From Ignelater luminosus (taxonomy: Eukaryota > Arthropoda > Insecta > Coleoptera > Elateridae), in assembly GCA_011009095.1 (NCBI GenBank), contig VTPC01091229.1, positions 54,105-118,104 of the forward strand: a DNA stretch of 64,000 bases, written 5' to 3'. A program made the translations under genes and the position numbers. Of this stretch, positions 54,230 to 64,000 are shown one piece after another. The notes under the pieces were generated by a model. It saw only the letters and a program-made list of their open reading frames with translations, did no database searches and had not been told where the DNA came from. How positions within the stretch are numbered: position 1 is the first letter of the stretch; each line of letters opens with the position of its first letter.

Positions 54230-56883
54230 GAAATCAAAATTTTAATTGTAAAGTATCCCTTAATAGGAGCTGGACATACTCGCAATTAGATTAGTTTATT
54301 GTGAAAAAGATGTATGTTTCCCAAATAAGTAAGATGCTTTCGTATTTCAGACAGTGACGTCAGCTATTTATTATGGGCATCAAACGAAAAACTGACTTCG
54401 AATCAAATGGTTTTAAACAACCAACAAAATGTGACAATATGTAAAAAATAATAAATTGACGTGTATAGCAAACAAAATCTTGTAGCTGATATGGCGAGAG
54501 CGGTGGTATAGCTAAGCACAGGAATCTGGTCTGAGGTCGAAAACTCTCTTATTTGTATCAAGTTTGTAAAACTTTAGGTAAAACCAAATGCATACGCAAG
54601 TAAATTGCAATAAAGAGAGACCAAAATTTGTTCAGAAATGTGAAAACGATAAGTAGAGAGCGTACTGGAAAATTAGAAATCCACAGTTTTCCCACAAGCT
54701 AGAAATTTTAAAATTGCAGCTCTCTCCTCATATAGGTTAGTTGGAATATAGTTTATAGTTATTAACTCACTTACCTGCATTGCTTAGTTACCACTTTGAG
54801 TTACAGAATTAAAAGAGATAACTGGCATATTCAAGCGTTGACAGCCTTCTACTGTTATACCGTACGGTTGAAACATTGACACTTACACCCAAACTATTTC
54901 TACGTAATAGAAAAAGTCAAAAATATCGGTCAGGATTGATTGAGAATTTATTTAGAACGGTAAAAAAATTTAAGAAAAAACCAGACAGATTAAAAGAAAT
55001 CAGGAAGCTGGTCTTAAGTAAATTTTAAGAATGAAAGATGGCGCAGAGTTGCTGGATATAGACGAAACCTACTCTATTCGGCAATATAGAACACTTCGTG
55101 AAAATCAGTAAGTGTATTGGATAGGCAGCCAATTTTTCTCAAGTGGCTGTGTTACTGTGAACCATTTGTTGTTTTGGCAAGTTCAAGAGGTCTAAGCGGC
55201 AAGTTGCTCCTGATATCCACAAAGGAGCTGCTGTAAAACCATGCACTGGGAAATTTTAGTTGTATTAATTCACACATAAAAGGATAAAGTACAGAAGCGG
55301 CCCTGATCAATCCCAACTAGGTTATGGGAAAAACGAAGTGTTGCATTATGAAGGAAACTGAAGCTAAGCTATGTGGAACAGATTGTTACTTTGTGGTATA
55401 AATGATGAGCAATAGGTAGCTACGTCTGTCTGCAGGAATTAAAGTGAATAAATTAAAATGTTTTTGTTTTATTTTATTGAAAATGAATAGCCACCGAGTG
55501 TCCACCACTCACTATGGGAACTACATCCAATATTTCTAAATATCTTGTTGCAAAACCTATTTTACTTTATATTTTAGAGTGGGTTTCTTTTTCACAGGTT
55601 AGCTATTTAAAACAACAGATATGGACAGGAAACCCGGAATGCAACCTTGCACTTCGTTCACAGATATCTATTTAAACTACCGAACCTGATGATAGATAGG
55701 TACTTGCTCACCATGAAATTGATCCAATATTAGTAAAATAGCCTATTTTGATTTTACACACCAAACAATGTTTGTTTTGTTACTTTACTAATGGTTCTTT
55801 GTGGGTTAACACTTGAACTTATGCTTATCTGGAATTAGGTTCTCAATGGGGGTGACTGGATTCTCAAGACCATACTACTTCTAGATCAAAATCACTCGTT
55901 GTAGGTATCTTTCGGAGAAAGGGTTTTTTTTTCTTAATTTGCCCGAACTGCCAGTATTTCTAGATTGAAATACCTTAAAATCCAAATGGCCCTCGACTCT
56001 ACAGGGCCAAAATCACAACTTGCTTGACGCTTTTATTGGGTGACCAAACTCAAACTTCTATTTTCCCAATTCAATAAACATATTTTTCCTAACTGGATTA
56101 AAATTAATTTGTTTTTTCTCTGACAGCTATCACTCGTATTATTTTTATCTGTTTTTTTTTCAACTTCTCTCTCTATTGCTATGTATTTTTTTACTAAATT
56201 AAATATTAAATTATATAAGTGACCTATTTGTAATCATTGAAATAAAGTAAATGAATAAAGAAAGTTTTTTACTTAAACTGGACGTAACAAGGTACAAGCT
56301 TTACATCGCCGTTTGGGTATCGAAATGGTCCTAAGGTACTTGTTGCTAATGTCGGCTTACATTATTGTTTTGCTGAAGCTTAAATGATTCAAATGCTACT
56401 TTGTAAATACGCATCAGATACTCTTTTTTTCGCGATTCAATGTCAACTTCCAGGGTTTCTCTGCTATAAAAAACAATGCAATTAACTCGCAGTTACCATT
56501 TAAGACAAAGATCTAGATTATTTGACTTTGTGTTGGTCTCATCTTGTTTCCGTATCGTGCAACGATCCTGAAATGTAGAAATAGGGAAAACAGCACAAAC
56601 TGATTTATTATGATTAATGCAAAAAGTGATGACAATTTTAGGTCCTATCGCAAAACATAAAAACAAAAAGCGACCTCTGGCACGCAGAACAGCCTCTACT
56701 TTGCCTGACAGCAAATAATTCAATTTTATTCCCAGCAGGACCCGGAAAGCGCAGCATGCAATGCTCAATATTATGCCATTGTGGATAAATTTAGCAATCA
56801 AACAGACCATGGTAGACGTTCAAAGTTTAATGTCTAAGGAATTCAGGCACAAGGTGCGTTACATGAAGTCAGGTTAGTCTTAC
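54230..56883. other. Sequence without recognisable gene, intronic if the flanking exons belong together
   Basis: No domain, repeat pair or convincing exon is seen. A 105-codon minus-strand frame at 56493-56810 has no family resemblance. Bases 55000-55420 are less AT-rich and may be an old repeat. Confidence 0.4.
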
Positions 56884-57127
56884 CAGGAACCGAATGAAGG
56901 AATAGTATACTCCAGCTTAGATAATCTTTTGGATATAACGGTCGTGGACTAGGTGCAGTATGTTCCATTGTGATAGTACACTCTTGATTGCGTTCTCCAG
57001 GCCGTACTTGAGCAAAGATAGTCCTTGTTGATGTTGTGTAGTTAGTGACAAACGCAACCGAGTGCGACAAACCAGCAGTCAAAATTACCAGACTCCATGC
57101 TAAACGGTGCAAAGAGATGATTACCAT
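56884..57127 (-). CDS. Candidate first coding exon with signal peptide, unidentified host gene
   Basis: On the minus strand a start at 57127 lies in a good context (AACAAGATGG), with an in-frame upstream Met at 57145 as alternative. The protein opens MVIISLHRLAWSLVILTAGL, a basic then hydrophobic head typical of a signal peptide, with a likely cleavage after SHSVA. The mature part has a sequon NYTT, one Cys in GERNQECTITM and a proline-rich APSPRPLYPKD. The exon ends HSVP plus one base at CCTG|GTAAGACT, a good donor. The remains of a mariner lie only about 155 bp upstream, so the promoter or 5' UTR has been invaded. The role is unknown; export to the membrane or outside is inferred. Confidence 0.45.
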
Positions 57128-57284
57128 CTTGTTGATTGATAACATTATTGTAAAATAGCTCAACAGTTACACAAAACATGGGCGCTAGTCAATGGCTGAC
57201 CTATTGCGGTTTAACAAAGCGCAACTTTGTCCCCCACTGAAATCTGAACACTAAGACAGACATATTCCGATATGTGTTTATTTA

Positions 57285-58052
57285 CAAGAATAAGGTGAAA
57301 AGTTTTCGGCCAGACACAGAGATGGCGATCCAATCAGCAAAAATTAATGATTCCTGCCTAGGTGTACGTGTCATTAGTTCGTATGACAAGTTTCAACTTG
57401 TTCTTTCGAGTAGTTTGTTTACACGAATTTTTGCAGTAGACGTCTTGCGTGTTTTTCGTTAAAATGGATAAACTTCAATATTGTGCGGTCATAAAAGTCT
57501 TTGTTTTGAATGGATTAACCCCTAAGGAAATTCATCCGAAGTCATGGCCAGTGTGTTTTGGGATGCGAAAGGGATTCTGTTAATAGATTACCTTGAAAAA
57601 TTGCAGAAGAATATTACTCCAAACTTCTTGACCAGCTAGATTGCAAAATTCGCGAGAAGAGGCCTGGCTTGAAGAAGAAAAAAATCATCTTTTACCAGGA
57701 CAACGCACCTGCTCACAAAGGTGCGTTGGCAATGGGAAAACTGCGGGATTTGGGGTATGATTTGCTCGGCCATCCCCCCTATTCTCCTGATTTGGCACCC
57801 TCAGACTTCCCAAACTTGAAGAAATTTGTTTCTGGGAAGCGCTTCGCGTCCAATGAAAAAGTTGAGAGGACCCTAGATGGATATTTTCATAGCCTTCCAG
57901 ACTCTAACTTCCGGGAAGGAATACTGATGTTGGAGAAACGCTGGACTAAGTGTGTTGAAGTCAAGGGAGATTATGTAGAAAAATAAAATAATTTTTTAAC
58001 TTAAAATCGCAGTCTTTCATTGTCAGGCCGAGAATTTTTCACCTTACCCTCG
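57285..58052 (+). mobile_element. Internally deleted mariner of a second family (768 bp)
   Basis: The right end read inward, CGAGGGTAAGGTGAAAAATT, and the left end CAAGAATAAGGTGAAAAGTT are inverted repeats. TA stands at 57283-57284 and 58053-58054. The family differs from the two other mariners in its end sequence and protein. It is about 500 bp shorter than a full mariner because the middle of the transposase is missing. Confidence 0.9.
57464..57986 (+). pseudogene. mariner transposase with large internal deletion
   Basis: The start at 57464 reads MDKLQYCAVIKVFVLNGLTP, the mariner N-terminus. Near 57540 it jumps to the region just after the first catalytic Asp (MASVFWDAKGILLIDYLEK, in another frame), so most of the DNA-binding domain and the first Asp are lost. 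From 57669 one frame is open to 57986 and carries FYQDNAPAHKG (second Asp, about 57690-57720) and YSPDLAPSDF (third Asp, about 57780-57810). The end is KCVEVKGDYVEK. The DD34D spacing is kept in the surviving part. Confidence 0.92.
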
Positions 58053-58054
58053 TA

Positions 58055-61000
58055 TACTTGTTCATATAGTTCTCGTCCATGTTTAAGGGTGCCAATTTAC
58101 ATTGTGAGTTCAGTTCGGTGGATTTCAAAAATTTTTTCTTAAGTTTTTCATGATTTTTATTGACGAATTAATTGCATATACTGCATTTAGTAACAAAATC
58201 GTTTCACAATAAATATAAAAGTTTTAAGTTTACTTTGATTTTAGTCATAGACAATCTATTATAAAGATGTTTTTTTCATTTACGAAACTTTTACGTGCAG
58301 GAATGCAATCAATCAATCAAAGAAACGTTACAATTAGAGTTGAATTACTTACAATTTATTAGGTTGAACAAAGTTTAGAGGAATAGTATTAAAGTCTTTG
58401 AATTGAAAATTGGCAAACTTCCATGTGATTACTTTGTTGGTTTCCTTTTATTTTCCAAAAGTTTATTACAACAGTTCTACCGGAATTGACAACCATTCCA
58501 TGTTACAACACGGCAAATATGAATAAGATGTTATTCCAAAACGAGGACAAAGCAAACTTGGGTAATTCTGGAAATGCAGTTTGCTTTCCTGTGATAAAGG
58601 TCAATCGTGCAAGTTTGGTCTAACTTGTAACAGCAGCTCGTGCATCTAATTTCGTTTCACTTTACATTTTCACATCAGATTATGTACAGCTATCGGGCTG
58701 ATTACGATTTCCACTTCGAGGGAAGATGTTTATGCAATTAATCGGATTTATGGCTGCTCAGTTACTCGGTTTTCGCATTTAACAAGCGCGCCCGGTTCTG
58801 TGAGTAAACAAATGCCCAGACTGATACTGATATTAAAACGTTCTACATGATAAACTCTTCCGTTTATAAGTCCAGAACAGGGTTAAGAAAATATTTTAAA
58901 TATAATTAAATCGAAAGAAAAATAAAAATAATAGGCCAACTTCAAAGAAATAATTATTCCAACTAAGTAAATTTGTAAAGTTCTTATAATTTATTTTATA
59001 ATTAAAGGAAATGGAAACCGACTTTCATAATTATCTTGCTAGACGAGCAAGATAATTTGAAGGTATTCAAGTTATTCAAATAGGAGGGCTTCTGTCGCTA
59101 AAAGCATAATCATGCACGTATTCTTTAAAAGAAAAAAAGTTTTCAACAACTGGAAAACTTTAAACTTTTCAAGTTGGCATTTATTAATGAAATTTAGAAA
59201 GTTATGTTATCTTCATCGTTTCGATTCCATTAATAATTCTATCTAAAGTTTCCTGCTTTATTAATTTCCTGAATACTTCCCGTTTGCAGTTAAGCAAAAT
59301 TCTGTACTTTTCGATATGTAAAATTAATTTTTTTTCTTACGATTTGCTTCATTAAAGTTTAGAGAAGTTTGATAATTTTTTGCTGACCTAATCAGATAAG
59401 ACTTTTAAGTATTAAATTAGGGAACATTGTTACGTATTAATTTCTTTTTAATATTAATAACGTTTGTTAACCTTAGATTAATTGTAAAAGAAAAATGATT
59501 TTTACTCATTAAAATATTATTCTTAATTGAAATAATAAAATAATTAAAAGTGGTAGCATATAATTATAGAATAGATAAAAAAGAACAGAGAAAAGTAAGG
59601 TTGGTACTTTCTATCTCTATGGCGACAACAAGGAAGGCCTGGTATATTTTTATTAAAATTTATTTTTGAGGCAAAAGCATCTGTGAGCTAAACCATTACT
59701 TAAAAAATTAAACATTTTTTAAAACTTGCTTACTTATTGTTTTAAAATTTGTTTAAATTTAAGTTATTTTTTTATAATTATTCTAAGTCGTTTTTAAATA
59801 TTTTCTTGTTTGCAATTTTGCTCATTGCCTCAAAAGTTTCTGTTTTAGGTAAGCAACTAAACAGTTTCATTTTACTTTTATAGTATTCAGTGCAGGCTCT
59901 TTTACTAGTTACAATACTACTTTTACCAAAAATACTGTGCGGTCGAAAAAAAACGAAGTCAAAATAGGCCATGACCAGTACCATGTGACGGTTGTAAATT
60001 GTTAGGTTTAACTCAAATTAAATTGGCATTTCAAAATGACAATTATAAATTAAAATTTGATTAAAATAATAAGATATTTGCAGAGAACACTGCCACATAG
60101 TACGAGTAATGTCTAGTTTTGACTTCATTTCTTTTTTGATCGCACGGTACAAATAGAATACTGTCGTTATTATTATCTTATTAAGTTATTAGCGTTAGAC
60201 AGGTTTTCTATAAAGCAATTGGGTTTTTTAATCAACATATCGTCCAACTTTCTTTACTTTCTTTAAATAACAGGTTTTTATAAGTTAATCAATTTATAAA
60301 GTCGCTTATCTTACATCAAAGTAATTGAAATCCAAATTATATCTAAAATCTAATCACTACATTAAATTTCAATTAGATTTTTACAGATTGGATGGCATGG
60401 AGAAAAAAAATCACAATTTTGGTATAAAAGAGTGCACTTTTTCTGTCAAACTGTCAAGCTCTTAAATTGCAAATATTTAATACTTTTTTTTGCTTTTAAA
60501 GGTGTTTAGTGATTCTATACTTTCAAAGATATTATGATTATGCAAAAACAACGCTAATCAATTAGACAGACTTTTCTAGCTAGAAAACATTTCTGATTTA
60601 ACAGATTTTATAAAGGTTGTCAATATCCACAAAAGTAAGAACCATTGAAATGCTCACAAAGAAAATAAGAATGGAATAGAGAATTCTTCACAGGTTTCTG
60701 GCAAAGCAGAAAATAAAAAGGAATGGACGGAAACATCTATAAACAATAAACACAAGAATGAAAAATAAAATTAATACTACAGGAAAATATTTTCAAGTAA
60801 AAAGAGTATTTCAGTTCATATTGTTAAATCACACCCTATAAACCACAGACACAAAATTAACGAAAGTAAGAAATGTAAATTCAGACACAGAATGCCAAGA
60901 AAAAATAAACTTCAACACAGTATACGTTTTGCCTGGACCTTTTCATCCTGACACGAAATACTACAATATGAGAAAGAAAAATAAAAGCATGATATCTCAA

Positions 61001-61922
61001 AATAGGAAATGCAGAGATCGTTCTAATCCTTAAAAAAAACTCAGAAAGATTGCCAAAGACGGAAAGAAATCAGAAATGTAATGCAGACAATTTCTAGCAG
61101 ATGTGAAATCGATTTAGAAGTCACTTTTTTAAAACTGTTGTTAAAGATTGTCGAAGCCTCTTTGGATCTACTTTTAAAAGGCAAACTCATAGTCCCAGTA
61201 TTTCGAAGTTTGCATAAGATTGTAGATACTTTTGCTTAAAGCACTAACATCATTCATCTAGATGAAAGTTCAGAATTGTTTGGATATCGCAGATTGGTTT
61301 ATGTTAATGAGGTACAAAACATTCAATATCACGTGTTGTGATGAAGTTTTGAGATAGCTGATCAATGTATACATTCTATGAAGAGAATTGTGAATTCCTT
61401 TCCTTTTCCTCATGTACTATCACGACATGTACGTTATCCTGAGGGCTGTTCTAAGTGTAGGGTCACATAGAGTAAATATAAACTAGGAGAAATTGTAAAT
61501 CGATCTATAGATTATTTAAAATTTAAAACTTAAGATTTCCGCGTACTTAAGCTAGTTAACAGATTTATGATTGTTGCCTAACAGAATAGTTTAGTCCATT
61601 GCTACCGACGCAGAGAAAACAAACAACAAAAAGTTGCATGTGGAGTTTTGAAGTTTGTGAATTTTTTCAGTAGCATCAATTTGTTATTTTCAAGAAACTG
61701 AACGGTAAGTTTGAAACTGTTATTGCTTATGTGGGTATCGATTTACATGTAAATAAACACGTTTTAGTTGCATAACCTTGAAAATTACGGAGAAGAAGCA
61801 GCAAACAGCATTTACAATTACCCCTTTAAAATATACGAGTGGGAAGATTGTAAACGATAGTCAGGGGTATTTGTAAACAGTGACTTACTGTAATAAATAT
61901 AGTTTTTTCAAAAAAATAAAAA
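58055..61922. other. AT-rich sequence without recognisable gene
   Basis: About 3.9 kb with no supported gene. Bases 58670-58810 are less AT-rich and could be a regulatory or conserved piece. A minus-strand 68-codon frame at 59778-59984 is unassigned. From about 61700 the sequence may already be the 5' flank of the pogo-like element: TACAATTACCCC near 61816 and GGGGTATTTGTA near 61864 form an inverted pair. Confidence 0.4.
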
Positions 61923-63240
61923 ATGCCTTAAAAATATATCAAGGAGAAAATAGAAGAGAGATACTCAAAATGATCTGCTAAGAGCAGTAAGTGATGTGAA
62001 AAACCGTAACAGCATTTACCGTCGAGCTTCACAGCAATATAATGTGCCTGTGGCAGTCATCTATTATAGGATCAAAGGCAGAAACATAGCAGAAAATAAG
62101 ATGGGAGGTGGACGCCCTACTGCATTAGCAGTGTAGAAAACCAGATCGTAGAGTGTCTAAAAGCACGTGCTCGTATGGGGTATCCTTGCGACAAAAAAGA
62201 GTTCCGAGATTTAATAAAAAGCTATGTTGCCGAAAATAACTTAGAAACACCGGATTGGACTTTATTGGGTTTATAATTTGAGAATCCCGAGTATTTGCAA
62301 ATGGCAAAAAAAACAAAAAAGCCAGATATAAATTGACAATCCTGCCTTCGTATTCAATGCTGATGAAAGTGCATTCGGAAATGCTCCATCCAGAATAAAG
62401 ACTATTGGGGCACAAGGCAGAGCTTTTTCAAGTCTTTGGTAGCTTGGAAGAGAGTCAAGAAGTGTCCTTGCTTGTAAATAAGCAGATGAATCTCTTTTAC
62501 CGCCTTTTATTATCTTCAAAAAAGGTGCAGTACGGGCTAGGTGGACCTTTATAGGCTTATCCTACTACAGTTTATTCTGCGTCCTCAAATGGTTGGATGG
62601 AAGTTCTTTAATTGGTTCAATTCTGTTTTTGTTAAGTGGGTAAAAGAATTGCATGCAACAGAGAATTTACCGAAGCGGGAAGCATTACTTTTGTATGATG
62701 GACACAAAAGTCACATAAGTCTAAGAATCATTGAGTGTGCAATTGAAAATAAAATCTCATTGATCAAACTCCTAAGTCATATAACAGACAGACGCCAAAC
62801 CCTAGATAAGGCATTCTTGGCCCGGTTAAGACTCCTGGAAGAAAAAGCTCAAAAGAACGAATTTACCGAACTTATAGAAGAAGTTTGGAGAGAGTCCATT
62901 ACCAAAACTAACATCAAAAATTCATTTTTAGCCACGGAAATATTGCCAATCAATTCAGGCAAGTTTTCAGAAGAAGCGTTCAATCCTATTGAATTGAAGA
63001 GGGATAAAAAATAAGCAAATAATTATAGAAAATAATCAAACTCTTGAGAAAGACAACGATGAAGCCAGCCTAGAAATAGGCAGTGCTGATGAAACATACA
63101 AGAAAGCGGGAATAGCTGGCACATTCGCCACTGAATGCCGCAACTCAATTACACCTGCCATAGATACTATTGCCATTTCTTCCTCAGCAATTATTCCTAC
63201 AGCAAAGAATACAGATTCAAACACATTTTCTGCAGAACCT
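61923..63240 (+). pseudogene. pogo/CENP-B-like transposase (heavily decayed)
   Basis: From an ATG at 61923, read across frames, the DNA-binding head shows DLLRAVSDVKNRNSIYRRAS and YNVPVAVIYYRIKGRN (61974-62090), an HTH_psq-type domain. A GGGRPTAL segment follows (62104-62127). The DDE core shows FNADESAFGNAPSRIKTIGA (first Asp, about 62352-62412), LLYDGHKSHIS (second Asp, 62691-62723) and TDRRQTLDKAFLARL (third Asp, about 62788-62830). The open frame 62541-63014 covers the second half of the core. Stops and shifts are frequent before 62541. The ends of the element were not identified with certainty. Confidence 0.85.
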
Positions 63241-64000
63241 AAGAAAGTTAACCGTTAGCAGTCAAACAATCAGTTGGTAAAGGCGTTCTTATAGGACAAG
63301 TGCAAGTTAAGTATTTGAAAATTCAGTGTCTGCGTTGGAGATTAGTAGTTTATTATACAGATTGGGTTGTTAAGATAAATCATATTAGAGAGCGTAGACC
63401 GATTCGTAAACGTATTTAAGTTTCTTGAAAACCGAAGTGGTCCGTTGTGGAATGCACTATAACGGTTCGTTACTCGTTGTCATAAAATTATTTAAATTTT
63501 CTAAAATCCCGCCAAGATTTTATTATTCTAAGTTGGTACGAGAGTGTCATAAAATAATGTGGATGCATACTCTCGACTTTTTTATGTTAATTTTCATAAT
63601 TTATCGTTGAATTCAAAATTTGATTTATTCATTCATTAAATTGAATTAGGAATTCTATATTTTCAAGTTTTTCTTATTTGAAATCATCTTTTAGAGGATA
63701 ATACGGATCTTATTGTTTTTGGGGGAATCCCCTAAAGAAATATCCTTCAGCGGTTCGATTTTAACATTATTTTGAATATTTGTTATTTTCCCGTCTAAAA
63801 ATTTTATTTGAGTTTGATAATTCTTTAGAAATCCTAATTTAATTTAAAAAAGCGAAACACTGATCCTCGACCTTTGATTTTCTATTCAGTTTTAATTTGT
63901 ATCATTTTAGTCAGTTCACGTTTTGAAATTTGGCGGAAGGGTGGATACTCTTCTTGAGCGTGTTCCTTCCGTTTAGATCGGAGACAAAGGCATTGTAAAA
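63241..64000. other. AT-rich sequence to the right edge
   Basis: This may contain the 3' flank of the pogo-like element; no matching terminal repeat was found. No gene is supported. Confidence 0.4.

Noticed and set aside
54490..54560. tRNA- or SINE-like box words (GGTCGAAAACTC)
   Set aside because: No cloverleaf can be formed and the A-box is not convincing.
1..64000. CRISPR arrays, bacterial operons, rRNA or phage-like modules
   Set aside because: No regularly spaced direct repeats with unique spacers, no ribosome-binding-site organisation and no such genes; the sequence is plainly eukaryotic.

Overview
This window looks like a stretch of AT-rich animal, most likely insect, chromosome that is dominated by transposable elements. 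The evidence is the set of element families present (Ty3/gypsy LTR elements, Jockey- and RTE-like LINEs, mariner, pogo/Tigger-like and a Sola/DUF7869-like DNA transposon), GT-AG introns, long gene-poor AT-rich spans and no bacterial gene organisation. The species cannot be told from the sequence; a beetle or another insect with a large repeat-rich genome would fit. Almost every coding region is an element gene, and nearly all carry stops, frameshifts or deletions.

Layout. 1-172: minus-strand LINE fragment running off the left edge, then a 93-95 bp tandem repeat (268-560). 1606-6171: a full-length minus-strand Ty3/gypsy element with two LTRs, a PBS and a GTGTC target duplication. 9059-10860: a 5'-truncated Jockey-type LINE. 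13149-16399: a complete pogo/Tigger-like transposon with TA duplication, TIRs, clusters of subterminal motifs and a decayed transposase ending in a PHD-like finger. 18358-23696: a stack made of a TTAA-flanked MITE, an internally deleted gypsy element placed directly beside it, and a Sola/DUF7869-like transposon whose two-exon transposase is interrupted by only one stop. 26890-28080: an unexplained GC-rich island. 29800-31077 and 52561-53850: two near-identical mariner copies in the same orientation. 35700-38727: a LINE joined abruptly to the 3' half of a second Tigger-like transposon. 46970-50700: a gypsy element split by an RTE-like LINE ending in a (GAA)n tail. 57285-58052: an internally deleted third mariner. 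61923-63240: a third, heavily decayed pogo-like transposase.

Host genes are barely visible. On the minus strand three exon-like segments (57127-56884, 54220-53970, 40171-40049) have good splice sites and mutually compatible reading phases. They could form one gene encoding a secreted or membrane protein, or two separate genes; the family is not recognised. On the plus strand two small exon-like segments (17755-17819, 28451-28511) are weaker candidates. No rRNA, tRNA or CRISPR array was recognised.

The most rewarding parts are the nearly intact Sola-like transposon with its intron and repeated end motif, the Tigger-like element with its PHD-like tail and repeated subterminal motif, the nested and chimeric junctions near 37560, 47130 and 49490, and the phase-compatible minus-strand exons.
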